Shown: positions 45,170-56,736 of the stretch, piece by piece
How the letters are laid out: every line of letters starts with the position of its first letter
How positions within the stretch are numbered: the stretch's first letter is position 1
DNA from: Adiantum capillus-veneris
Taxonomy: Eukaryota > Streptophyta > Polypodiopsida > Polypodiales > Pteridaceae
DNA: 62,000 nt
Reading direction: 5' to 3'
NCBI GenBank assembly: GCA_014529385.2
Contig: CM043944.1
Coordinates: 70,208,895 to 70,270,894, forward strand
Notes under the pieces: model-generated
The model's database searches: none
Seen by the model: only the letters and a program-made list of their open reading frames with translations
Told to the model about the DNA's origin: nothing
Made by a program: the position numbers and the translations under genes

Positions 45170-46790
45170 GTAGATGGGTTAATAGTTCTGTAAACTAGCC
45201 ACTTGGCCATTACCCTAACATAAATGTCATGTTGCATAGTGGGCAAATACAGATAAGTTTCTATTGCTTGGATTTTGTCTTATATTCTATGGTAGCCTAC
45301 ATAATGAGGTGTATGTGATTTGTACATAACCTTCTCCTCTAGATTCTTTGTTCGCATACCATTCAATAAATGTCCATCCTTTAGTGAGAATGGTCCATGG
45401 GGTCTTGTCATTTTCTAAGTTAGCCATAATAATTAAATAGTCTCCATCTTTTGCACACTTTCCAATCACGTTGGTAAGGTCATGTTTGTATGCAATAAAG
45501 ATAACTTTGACCCTAGGATGACATGAAATTGAAATTGTAAAAGAGAATCAGCCCACCTCTTTTTTTTTTTTGGAAAGCTTGGTTTGTGTAATAAAGTACT
45601 TTATAGTTTGATGCTCTATTTGTATAATGAAAGGTGTTTCTAACAAAAGTAATGCTTCCTAGAATCTAGTGCATGAATAAATGCAAGCAGCTTGTTTTCA
45701 TAGATACCAAGTACTTCCATTTTGGGTGTAACTAGCAAGCCAAAATGAAAAACCCTTTCAAGAAAAATGCTCATCACATGATATAAGTTGATAAAAAATT
45801 GTGAATTTTTTTTATGGATGCTCAAGTTTTCTTTGTATAGCCATTTCAAAGGACTAATTTTTTTTAGCACAAAAATTTTACTAAAGTATCTCAAAAATAG
45901 GTGAAACAATCTTTAAGCATGCTCAAATGCCATTGAGAAATACGTACATAGGTATGTGATAGACCTATCAAAACTGTATATTTTGAGATAAAGATGACTT
46001 ATGACATTTCATAGGTATCAAATTGGGCCATAAAATAAAATTTTATACAAAAATCACTTTTTTTTTGGAAAAGTGGAATATATATATTTTGAAGTTTTGG
46101 GTCAAATGTTTTTCTCAAAGCCTTGCTTTCATCTAAAATTGATGTTGAAGAAGTTTTGTGAAGTTTTGGTCTCATATGCAAAATTTATGCTTAAAGTACT
46201 AAAAGCTGGCATGAGCCACTCTAGTGGCCTAAGCCTTTTTTTTGTGGCCTGGATACGAGACTAGTGTTAAGCAAAGGGATTTCCTTCTCAAGAAAAAGGA
46301 TTGGCCCAATGCTACCACCACATGCATTGCAATGGACCTCACAAACCTTACTAAAGTCTTGTAAAATCAAAAGTGGTTTAACATAAGCTTTGCTTTGAGC
46401 TTATTAAAGACAAAATTCTTTGTAATAGTCCACTAATATTTTTCATATTTAAATCATGGAGCAACCCTGCTATTATTAAGAAATTTTATAAATCATGTAT
46501 AATAGGAATACATGTCTATAAAGCTTCTTAGCCACTCATTTATTACTATAAGTTTTTTGGGATTCATATGGACCCATCCTTCTTTTTCACTAATAGCATG
46601 GCTGAGAAAAAATAAGATGAACTTGGATGTACTATTCCCTTTGAGAATCTTCTCTTAATGTGCACTAGAACCATGAAAAGGAGGTCTATTAATTGGAGCA
46701 GTTTTAAGCATTGGCTCATTGTTATGGTTATCATCCCCTCTTGAGGGAGATAATTCACTTGGGATAGAGTGAGACAAGAAATCATCATGT
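45170..46790 (-). pseudogene. Heavily decayed Gypsy pol (RT start, RNase H, integrase zinc region)
   Basis: On the minus strand, 46564-46790 preserves the Gypsy RT entrance: SELSPSRGDDNH read across frames, then GIVHPSSSYFFSAMLLVKKKDGS. The catalytic RT core is not recognisable in 45910-46560. At 45640-45909, FLRYFSKIFVLKKISPLKWL and YENKLLAFIHALDSRKHYF resemble the RT thumb and RNase H. At 45287-45333, MYKSHTPHYVGYHRI fits the integrase HHCC zinc motif (H...H) of Gypsy elements. Spacing and order fit one element, but frames change many times. Confidence 0.55.
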
Positions 46791-47009
46791 GATTGAAGGA
46801 AATATGTGTGATTCATTTCATCATTAGATCATGAGTTAGTATTAGATTCATTTCATCATTAGATCATGAGTTAGTGGGAGAGGAGTCTTTGCCAATAACC
46901 ATATACAAGAAAATAGAAAACTTTATTGATTTTTGTATAGACATATGTGATACACTAGAATGGTACTTGCCTTCCCCCTAGTACTAAGACTCGCAGCTCT
47001 ACCTTTATG

Positions 47010-47170
47010 ATGTAGAGACATAGGTAACATGAGGATATTCCTTCTTGGCATGCCTTGTGGGGAATGCATGATAGGTGTGCACTTGGTCTCCACACTCAAA
47101 ACAACAATTCTCCTTCTTAAATTTTTCAAGCTATTTGGGTGAGAGCTTGTTTTGCCCCTTGTATACACCC
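47010..47170 (-). pseudogene. Gypsy-like gag zinc-knuckle remnant
   Basis: The minus strand reads KFKKENCCFECGDQVHTYH at 47050-47120. CX2CX4H is kept at 47062-47106, but the final Cys is Phe. It lies upstream of the decayed Gypsy pol on the same strand, so it is probably the same element. Confidence 0.5.
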
Positions 47171-48179
47171 TTATCTTTTCTCTTTTCATTGTCCTTGCAA
47201 TCACACACATTGTAGGGAGCCTACTCAATCTTCTTATATGCTTTATTTTAATAAGGGATTTTTTTAGGATAGATATCTTGGTAGAAATTATGAAGTGGTA
47301 GATGACTTCTAAGATCATCTTAGGCTTTTGCACATTAATATATGTGTATATGCTCAAACATCCCTACACAATACTGTTGCTTTTTCTCCGAGAAGTCAAC
47401 TCTTTTGAAGATAGTGGCTTTGAGATGGTGATCCCAACCTTTTTCACATACTTTTGAAAAAACTGTACTTTCTCAAACTTAAGATCATGCCAAGCCCTAA
47501 GCACCTCTTCTTTGGCTTTGTCACCAAAATATTAACATTTACCTTGAATATATCACCAAAACATAAAGAGAAACCATGCATACAAGCCCAAAGGGTAGAA
47601 CACTTGCAAAAATTGCAAGATAGAATAGTCAAGATGCAACTTTGTGTCCAAGGAAACAAGTGCTAGATGTCATTGGTGAGTTTGTTTTGAGCATGGCCAA
47701 CGTTAGACCCTCTATTGTTGTCTTTCAAGAGCTCTTATACATAGAATAAGTCTTCTTGGGATCCAAGAATCCCTAAAAGATATGCAAAGGGAGAAGTTAA
47801 AGACTTTTGGGGGGAAAGTAGATGAAAAGATGGGGGAAAAAGTGCAATAAACCGTCAAAATAGAAACCCCTTTAGCACCATCTTCTCTAGAACAACCAAC
47901 CATCACTCTTGCAAGATACAAGGCTAAGTTTGGCCCCTTGTAGGAAGAGGATATATTGGGAGCATGTCCCAAAGGATGTCCGAGCAGCTCCATGGGCATA
48001 GATGAGTTCCACCTATCGGTTATTATGAGAGATTAAACCTGAGACCTAAAGTAAGTCTTTTGATGTAAAAGCCTCTTTTTGTAAAAGTTTTTTTCTGGTA
48101 AAAATTCCACTCCTTATAACAACCAAATCAATGAAAATTGTGTGACTAGAAATTTCAACAGAGAGATGTTGGGTAAAGC
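47171..48179. other. 1 kb without clear genes
   Basis: Minus ORFs 47444-47659 and 47712-47999 may be further gag remains, but I see no diagnostic motif. Confidence 0.35.
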
Positions 48180-48379
48180 TGGTGTCCCCCTTACCATGGT
48201 TGGATGCTCCAGAGGCCTGCCCATCATTTGTACACACTTTATTCTTTAGTAGATACAAGAATAAGTGACTCTCTCACATATTGTGGTGAGCTACTCCACC
48301 CACATCATGTGCTCTCTCTCTCTCTCTCTCTCTCTTTGCACACACATCACATCTGTGCACTCATAATTGGTATTAGAGT
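48180..48379 (+). repeat. Possible LTR end with primer binding site
   Basis: TGGTATTAGAGTGC at 48368-48381 resembles the initiator-Met primer site (two changes). It is preceded by a (CT)n run (48312-48335) and a CA-rich stretch, much as in Copia E, whose LTR also ends with CT/CA-rich DNA. No gag follows that I can recognise. Confidence 0.35.
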
Positions 48380-48859
48380 GCATGGCGATCGCAAAGAGCA
48401 TGGCAATGTTGAGAGCTCTAAGGTGATAGCTTGCTCGCTGTCGGTGGTGGAGAGATAAACTGATGACTGACAAAGTTGTGCATCCCCATAGATACCATTG
48501 TCTGCATGAACGTCACCACAAGACAAATGCAAAACCTACTCTCCATGCAACACATCCGCAAAAGAGACACGCCTCGTCTCTTGCTCAAAGCATGCCAGCA
48601 ACAAAATCAAGAGGACGCCATCTTGAACCTCAGACACATGCATAGGATATACCAGGCCGTTGCGGGCTCCTCTGGCAATCACTAATGAACAATGAATCTT
48701 AGGTCTAGAATCTCTAAGTGGATTATAGAGTTGCAAGAGTTCCAATACTCTTTCAAGGTAGAAGATAGTATGCGTGCACAATTGGCAGGGATTCTCACTT
48801 ATACGGCACATGAGAAGGAAATTAAGGGGCCTGAAGTAAAGACCCTCTGCTAAGCCTCC

Positions 48860-51780
48860 AAAAGGCCTCTTCTGTAGAGATGACGCTCCTTTGGAAGCAA
48901 CTAAAAGCTTTCAACAAGGACTCAGCTCGTCTAGTGAAACATCTCTACTGAATATGGTTTTGAAAGTCTTGAAATGTTTTCCCTTCCTCCCACCGAGGCA
49001 GATTTCCATTGAAGGAATTGAACTTGACCATCAGCTTTGGGAGCTTCAGTATAAAGCTTTTGTGGCACCCATCTCAATCGAGACCTGTGTTTTTCTTGCA
49101 GCCCTCGCCTAGAGACCCTCAAAGGAGTTCAGTTCTTGGACAAAGGTGATGTCATAAAAACACCTTTTAATATGCACTTCCTAGATTCCAAAAAATTCCA
49201 TGTCTTGTCTGGCATTTATGTCAAAACCAAGGGGACAATGAAATTTTCTAAACAGAGCAGTGAATTCTATATTGAATCAATCTGGAACATCTACCACCCC
49301 TACATCAAATGTGCTTGTAAAGCTGTAGATGCAAAAGCTGACTGTGAAAGCAACATCCTATGGTTTGATCATGCAGTTTGGTTCCTCCTCAACCATCTGG
49401 AGGACCTCTTCCCATCACACACATAAGAGAATTTTCTCTCTATGATTTGTTCTTGGCTTGGTGATCAAGCTAAGGAAGCTGCGAGAGTCTTCACTTTAGG
49501 AATTTCATGTATGAGGCTCTGAAAGAGCTGAAATCATATGCACCTAGTCATCTGCTTTCAAATATAAGTGCTTCTAAAGGCATTAAACATATCTTATCCC
49601 TTCTCAAACCTTCACTTGATGCAGAAGAGTCTCCCAACCTTAAAAGGCCTTTGTTAACTAGTTCTGCTTCACACTCTGTCACCTCTTTTCTGTCCCCTTC
49701 TTCTACACCAGGGTCCTCGGAAGGACGTAATAAAGCTAGAAGCTATGTCAAAGGAAGAGGGAAGAATCTCCCTATTAAGAAAATGTTTAAATCTTAATTA
49801 TATTTCTCTTTGAGATCAATTGGACTACTACTGGAAAGCTGTTTTTGTGCAAGGAAGATAATCTAAAGAAGCGAATTGTTCATTGCCACTTTTTGAATCA
49901 AATTTTTGATTTGTTTACTCCAAATTGTTTAATATAGTATGCTTTTGGACATTTCTTTAACAATACCTACTACAGGTTAGATGATCTGACTTTTGGTTGG
50001 ACCTTTGATCCTCACTTGAAGAACTTTATGTATTCTACAAAATTTCTTACTTCAAACAAACAACCATCTTGTATATGCTCTCTCTTTGGAAATTACTGTT
50101 TTGATTTTGGTGAATTTGGACAACACGTGTGCACTACGGATCTATCTCCAATTGGTTCAAAAGAAATAAAGGACCTTTTAAGTAAAGGTCTGAATCATAT
50201 CCCACCTTAACCATTAAACCCACACTTGTCTTTTGCCGCACTACTTACCTGCTTGCCATGACATAGTCAAGATATTGAATCTAGACAGTCTACAACATGC
50301 TAGACTTGCTGATTCTTTATCCTCTTACTTTCAAACTTGTATTAGGTCAATCCCACTTGCATGGATAAGCTAGGAAGCAACGTGGCTTTCTCCCTCACTA
50401 TCCTCTATGATACATAAACTAAAAAAGGATTGGTTTGTGGTAAGACTTGATAAAGCCCCTCATATACCCACTTTTATGTGCAAACACTTAGCCAAGAGAA
50501 TGGCCGAGTCTAGGCTTAAAGGACCAAAATTCTTGCTATCTGAAATGTGTCCAGAAGAAGCCATCTGGTACCTGGACTCTTCCCTGAGTCACTTTAAATT
50601 AGACACTCAAAGTTAGAAACTGCCTATACTTTTTCCCACTTATAACAGTCACAAGCACAAGTTTAGGTGGATTTCGGATGCCTCCAATTGTATTATGTTA
50701 CATGCCACAAATGTGATCACTGCTTGCCTCAACCTTATTCTCACTGACTTTAATAACATTTGTGAAGAAAAGTTTATAGGTTTGAAAACCTTCAATGGAC
50801 TTCCGGTAAATAACTTCTGGCTTGTGAAAAACTCAACGGAGGTATTCATTAATCTTCCACATTACATTTTTTCAATGTTTTCAACTGATATCACGCAGTG
50901 CTATGAAAACATATCACTTTTTGGGCCCTCAAGGCTTTTCTTTGTTTTGCAACAAATCTGTAAGATGGTATTTGGGTCGAGGAATGGGATGGGACACCAT
51001 ACCATTTCGCTAGCTCGAAGCCCCAAATGGGTAAAAAACACACAAAAAGGACCACCTACCCACTATAATTTAAGTAATATAATAGAGATTATTGAATGGC
51101 TCTTTCAAAATGGCTTTGTTATGCTAGGGGTACAATGCTTTCAACAAATCCATGGTATCCCTATGGGCTTCTCATGTTCACTAGTCATGTGCAATCTTTC
51201 TCTAGCTTTTTTTGAGTATAAATGGATACTTGAACAGCTAGAGACAACTCACACCACCATTGATCTAACACTTTTTCATCACACTTACACATATATGGAT
51301 GATATATTAAGTTTAAATAATCCCATTTTTGCGCAATGCATACTGCAAATCTATCCCGCCACTTTTAGGATTGGACTACCTTCATGGAATACTTGAATAT
51401 TGACAAAAAATAAACAGTTTTTCTTAATCTAGAGCTATCGCTATTTTCTCCATTAACTAGAAGATATGTCACTGAATTCTCTTGGAAGAGAGACAATCTG
51501 CACTTGGGCCTGATTGAGTATGTCAAAAGGAAGATTAATCATCCACATAACGTAGCATTAAAAACTTGTCTTGGCATGGTATATCTTATTGTGTACTCAT
51601 CCTCAAACTCGTTCACTGCCTTTCGAGCAATATGTCACCTAATGAAGAAATACATAGAAAATGGGTTTGCTACAAAAGAGATGCTTGGCACTGTTAAGAT
51701 TTTTCTTACTAAAAACTCTTGGCCACTATGCTCGGCTGAAAAAGAGTTGGTTATTGAGCTTCTGGAACTCTTTCTTTGAT
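48860..51780 (+). pseudogene. Penelope-like element: reverse transcriptase with GIPMG and YMDD boxes
   Basis: A single RT-bearing protein can be followed through several frames. The largest open stretch is 50695-51396, in frame with 50407-50616. Motifs in order: DWFVVRLDKAP (about 50428), KFRWISDASNCIM (about 50660), catalytic Asp in FSTDITQCYENIS (Asp 50887-50889), QQIHGIPMGFSCS (51142-51180) and TYMDDIL (YMDD 51292-51303). A shift follows 51396 and the C-terminus continues at 51504-51779. The HGIPMGFSCS and DITxCYENI patterns are unlike Copia, Gypsy or LINE RTs and fit Penelope-like RTs of the kind described from green algae and protists. Upstream stretches 48891-49112, 49136-49426 and 49507-49797 are probably its N-terminal part; the last is Ser-rich and ends basic. 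Class assignment is by motif only. Confidence 0.6.
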
Positions 51781-51856
51781 ACACTGGTAGTAGGGGAGAT
51801 CTCACCACTTGGTGATGACCCCCCTCACCAGGGTGGCCCTTCCCCTGGGTAAGGGT

Positions 51857-51858
<2 letters not shown>

Positions 51859-51896
<38 letters not shown>
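51859..51896. repeat. (CT)n microsatellite between the Penelope-like element and the LINE
   Basis: About 19 units, ending 4 nt before the first ORF1 ATG. Confidence 0.98.
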
Positions 51897-51898
<2 letters not shown>

Positions 51899-51900
51899 AA

Positions 51901-52583
51901 ATGCAAACAACACGCTTGATGTATCTTGAGACTGAAGTTCAAGAATGTAAACGCTCTCTTGTTGACATGAATGTATTGAAAGAGCGCTTGAGCAAAGTTG
52001 AGAGTGATCATGTATTGAAAGAGGAAACAATAGATACAATACGACATGATGTATGTGAGATGAGAAATGCATCCAAATCATGGGCTGATATATGTAAGGA
52101 TAATGTGGTTTCTACATCTCCTATCACGCAAGCCGTTGTCCAAGCAAAGAATGTAGAGAATGTGGACACTCAAGAATTGCACGAACGAAAAAAACGCTCA
52201 AAGAACATCGTCATTCGTGGAATCAAGGAGGAAAGCATGGAAACACCCCAATCTCTTGCAGTTGCTATTGAAGAGTTTTTTGCTACACACTTTGGCATGT
52301 CAGGAATCATGGCTTATGGTGCACATCGAGTTGGAAACAAGGAGTCCCTCGCTCGGGAGAAAGACCTATTGTATGTACCATGGCTGATGAGGTAAAGAGA
52401 AAGATCATCCTTGACAATGGTTGGATCTACCTCAAAGGAACGGGTTGTAATGTATATGAGGATCGCACTCTTATGCAACAAAATGTACGTCGCAAAGCAT
52501 ATGAGGAAAGAAGCAAGAAGGTTAAGGTATCATCTCATGAAGAGAAGCCACTTGAGGAGGATGCAAGTCCACCCAACAAATAG
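51901..52583 (+). pseudogene. LINE ORF1 (RNA-binding protein), one frameshift
   Basis: ATG 51901 opens a protein with a heptad-like coiled-coil N-terminus (residues about 5-50, including VLKERLSKVESDHVLKEETI). A conserved RRM-like L1 ORF1 segment follows (RSKNIVIRGIKEE). Near 52355 the frame must shift by one base, after which the C-terminal domain reads RPIVCTMADEVKRK...GWIYLKGTGCNVYEDRT...VRRKAYEERSKKVKV. It ends at TAG 52581-52583. The total would be about 225 residues, near the size of plant L1-type ORF1 proteins without a long gag region. ORF2 starts 6 nt later in the same frame. Confidence 0.8.
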
Positions 52584-52589
52584 GGACAC

Positions 52590-55500
52590 ATGATCTATGA
52601 GACCAACTCACGCTTGCGAATAAGCTTTTGGAATTGTAACAGGTATCCATGGAATGCAGGAATTGGCATTGATGAGCTTATCAATGACTCCGATGTGATA
52701 CTTCTTGTCGAAACATGGGAGCATGATGCGCAACGAATTCTTGGATTTGACAAATACGATGTGCATTCTTTGATGTGGGCCAAAAATGCAAAGCAACGAA
52801 GAGGCCAAGGAGGCGTAGCATGTATGACCAAAAAGGGTTTGAAAGATGTTTCCATTGTCAAAGAAGATAAGTATAAACGCTACTTATGGCTGAAAATCAG
52901 CCCACCAAATGGTCAAGTCATGTTTGTGGCCGGTTGCTACATTCCTCACTATGACTCCAACTTTTATGCTTGCTTGAATATGGATAGAGATCAGCCCTTT
53001 GTTGAACTAGAGGAAGACATTGCTCATTACAAGGATCAAGGTGAAGTCATTGTTTTTGGAGACATGAATGCTCGCACAAATATGCTACAACACGACACAC
53101 AACAAGTAGACATGCCGCATGTCTCAAGAAGAATGGATGACTCATACATGTATAATCGAAGTTCTAATGATGCAAAAGAAGTGGATCACGATGGAAAGTC
53201 ACTTCTACATATGTGCAATAGTACCGGAATGCTCATTGCAAATGGTGTATCTCTATGGCAAGGCACCAATGACTTTACATGTAGAAAGCACAACGGTGCT
53301 AGCGTGATTGACTATATGTTGTTCTCGGAAGCCACTCTAGAATGCATACAAAGCTTTACACTTGGTGAATGGAATCCGGAATCGGATCATAGGATGTTAT
53401 GTATTGACCTCAAGTGTGGTAAACGGCCCGAGCATGTAGCCTCCAATCATGATGTGAATCATTTGTACCTACGTCTAGACTTCAAACGAGCACTTATATA
53501 TGCTGATATGGTGGACCAAATGTTAAGCATGATAGAGCATCAAGAGAGCCCAACATTAGAATGCAAGTGGAAAGTTTTCAAAGAAGTAATTTTCTCTTGT
53601 GCGAAGGAATGCTTTTCGGTGAAACACATGTCTTGCAAAAGGTCTAAGAAGGGTAGCACCAAGAAGAAATGGTTTGACATGGAATGTAGTCAAGTCCGAA
53701 AACACTTGCTAAGATTGGATGCAATCAAAGACAAGGAAGTTTACTTGGAATGTTCACACACATACAAAGCACTTGTTCAAAAGAAGAGGAGAAGGTGGGA
53801 AGTCGAAAAACAACTTCTTTTAGCACAAGAGAAAGCACATGCATGTGGCAAGTTTTGGCAAAATCTAAAAGGCAAGCGCGTTGAGAGCTTTGGTGACTTG
53901 ACTCTTGAGGATATGTATATGCATTGTAAGAATCTCTATGAGCAACCCAATGTTGATAAGATGGAGTGTTGTAGCTCCCTTCCGTTTATGTCTCCCTTCT
54001 TTACCATTGAAGATGTATGCCGCGCGCTTGAGAAACTTGCTACTCGTAAGGCAGGTGACCTTCAAGGTGTCAAGGCTGAAATGATTAAATGGACAAGCAA
54101 GAAAACACGATATTGGATATGCGATATGTTTAACCTTGCACTTCAGTATGGCATGCCTCATGATTGGAGTGCAAATTGGATCAAACCTTTGCACAAAGGA
54201 GGAGATGTAAACAATGTAAACAACTATCGCACTATAATGGTTGGTTCTTTAATGGCAAAGTTATTTGGATGTATCATGGAGATGAAGATAAGTGAATGGG
54301 CTGAAAAGAATGGCAAACGTGCACTTGGCCAAGCAGGTTTTCGAAAGCATCATAGCACTATTGATCACCTTGTCACTCTTCGAGTTCTTATGGAAGCATC
54401 TCGATTGAAAGGAAAAAAGTTGTATTGTTGCTTTGTGGATTTCAAGAAAGCTTTTGACATGGTACCACGAGGAAATCTTTGGAGACGTATGCAAAGCCTT
54501 CAAGTGCCGAGAGAATTTATGCATGCAGTCTTTCGCATCTACCAAAAAGTGATATGTCGATTACGTATGGGAGATGGAATTTCAGAATTTTTTGCAAGCA
54601 CTATTGGTGTCAAACAAGGATGCCCACATTCCCCAACCCTCTTTGGGCTACTCATTGATGAATTGGAATGCATGGTTCTTGACTTTATGCAGCAAGAAGG
54701 GATAGAAGAGGTTAAGATTGGAAATGCGGTGATCATGCTTTTGCTTTATGCCGATGATGTAGTGCTCTTGGCACATACCTTAGAAGATGCACAAAAGCTT
54801 ATGAGTGTCTTGGAACGCTTTTGCCTACATAGCGGGCTGATCGTGAATGGATCCAAAACCAAGGTTATGCTTGTAAAGACCCTCAATGATGAAAATCCAT
54901 GCATTGTATATAACAATGAGAAACTTGAAGTGGTAGATCACTTCAAGTACCTTGGCCTTGAGGTTCCATCTAATCATAAATGGAAGGATTGTGCAATGCG
55001 TCGCTTGGAAGCCGGAAAGAGGGCCTATTATGCATTTGAGAACATGTGCAATGCAGGAGAGATCAAGTGTTGGGCTCTCAAAAAGTACCTCTTTGACACA
55101 TTGGTGACACCGGTGCTTCTTTATGGAGTGGAGGTGTGGGGTGGAAGCATCGGGAAGTCTACTTGGAAAGAGTTTGAGAATGTCCAAAAGCGTTTTCTCA
55201 CCAACTTTCTCCAAGTCAAGACACAAACACCCTACATGCTCTTACTTCTTGAGTCCGGATTGCTTCCCATTGAGGTCTTGGGCATGCAAAGGGTTGTGGA
55301 GTACATGCGTAAGACACAACGTAGCCCTTTGCATCGACTTCCTAGAATCGCATATGAAGCAAGTTAAATGGTTCAAAAGACATGCAAGAGCAAAATACTA
55401 AGTTCGGGGTGGATGCTTGATATCAAGAAATGGTTTGGAAGATGGGATGCATGTCACTTGGTCAAGGATGCGTCGATCGACTCCCAAGTTAATGAGGCCT

Positions 55501-55970
55501 TCTTACAACGCCAATGTATCACGGCTTGGGAGAAATCCGGAGGTTCTCGCTTTAGCCATTACACCACACACGTTGCCCCAAACTACAAATCTCTCTTCTT
55601 CTCGAAACGAGGTAACCGAACCCATTCCTACATCCTTGAGCCCATCCCGTTGAGTGCGATCCGCACCATTGCCTCCATTCGGCTTAGTTCCCATTCTCTA
55701 CGCTGCGAGACAGGACGTTGAGGCACTGGCGAGGAGTGTCATCGACTTTGCACCTTATGCCCTCGTCAAGTGCGAGAGAGTGAGTACCACACACTACTTG
55801 AGTGCTCAGCTTTTGACCACATTAGGTCCTCTTTTCCCCATATATTCAGCCATGATCTCTCCCTACATACCTTCCTCTCCCAGCCACGATGTGGACTCTC
55901 TATTGCGACGCTCATTTCAGCCATTTTTGAGCATCGAGAGTCACTTATGAACTCCACTCACACCACGTGA
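52590..55970 (+). CDS. LINE ORF2: APE-type endonuclease, reverse transcriptase, C-terminal zinc finger
   Basis: The frame is open from ATG 52590 to TAA 55365-55367 (925 residues) and continues in the same frame to TGA 55719-55721 and then to about 55970. The whole would be about 1125 codons with two internal stops. The endonuclease has RISFWNCNR, the Glu in VETWEH, GDMNAR, SVIDYMLF and SDHRM. The RT has QAGFRKHHST, FVDFKKAFDMVPR, GVKQGCPHSPTLF and YADD at 54747-54758, all intact. The C-terminus has CTLC...HTLLEC (C2HC, zf-RVT type) at about 55750-55815. No RNase H domain is seen. The intact catalytic motifs make this the youngest-looking coding unit in the window. A LINE would use it for target-primed reverse transcription. 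The TGA may be a CGA-to-TGA change. Confidence 0.9.
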
Positions 55971-56024
55971 CATGTTCATTTGGTCCCATAGGTCATATTT
56001 GACCTCCCAGGATGATAATAGAAC

Positions 56025-56046
56025 TATCTATCTATCTATCTATCTA

Positions 56047-56119
<73 letters not shown>
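56025..56119. repeat. Compound microsatellite (TCTA)n-(CT)n-(TA)n at the LINE 3' end
   Basis: About 6 tetramers, 24 CT and 10 TA units. The left part may be the LINE tail; the CT/TA part is shared with R1 copy 1. Confidence 0.95.
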
Positions 56120-56736
56120 TAGATCGGACTTTGTATCCTATCTACCACATTGTAACCTTTCGGTTTGCCTTAACCCTTGTAAAACATTGATTCATCTCAA
56201 AACTCTATCACTTGACGGAAATATACCATGCTCTCTTGTAATTGTAGAGTGCTACCACTCATCTAAAGAGGCTTACTCAATACCCCACCACGCGGGGATG
56301 ATGCATGAGCTGCCACTTATATTTATATAGGGACGTTTTTAGAAACTCTATCATAAGCTAAAAAAGGGAATAACCCTATTTGCAATACCTTGTTTGACGA
56401 GGGCTCTTTGAGGGATCTGACAATATGTGACTGGGATGAATGTATCCCCCCTCACACGCTATATTTGGGGATTGATGAGGCTGGAGCGCCGCTCTGTACT
56501 GTGTGGAAATGGTGGATATTCAATACAACCCTGTTGCCATGAGCTTTCCTTCCATATATAGGCTCTAAAACCAGCTATGAGCGTGATAGGAGGAGGTGGC
56601 AATGCTTTATGAGGTGAGCTATATGCTCACTTGGTTTTCATTCTGCAAGGGTGTGTGTGTATTCTCATTCTGTGCATACTCTACATTGTTTTGCTTTGTG
56701 TACAAACCGCCACTTGGTTGTCTTCAAAGTAATGGC
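56119..56736 (+). repeat. R1, copy 2 (inverted relative to 13617-14230)
   Basis: It has the same order as copy 1: microsatellite end, TATA box at 56319-56330, hairpin GTGAGC/GCTCAC at 56614-56630, then a termination of homology at AAGTAATGGC. The G-box is mutated here (CACGCG). After the shared end an ATG reads MAPSKKNVVDTTEMSL and stops within about 100 bp. The structure is LTR/leader-like, but no pol follows. Confidence 0.6.

Noticed and set aside
52383-52405. CTGATGA followed by GAAA, resembling a hammerhead ribozyme core (of interest beside a Penelope-like element)
   Set aside because: No stem II can form between the two boxes and the bases are part of conserved LINE ORF1 coding. CTGATGA at 48460 also lacks the GAAA box.
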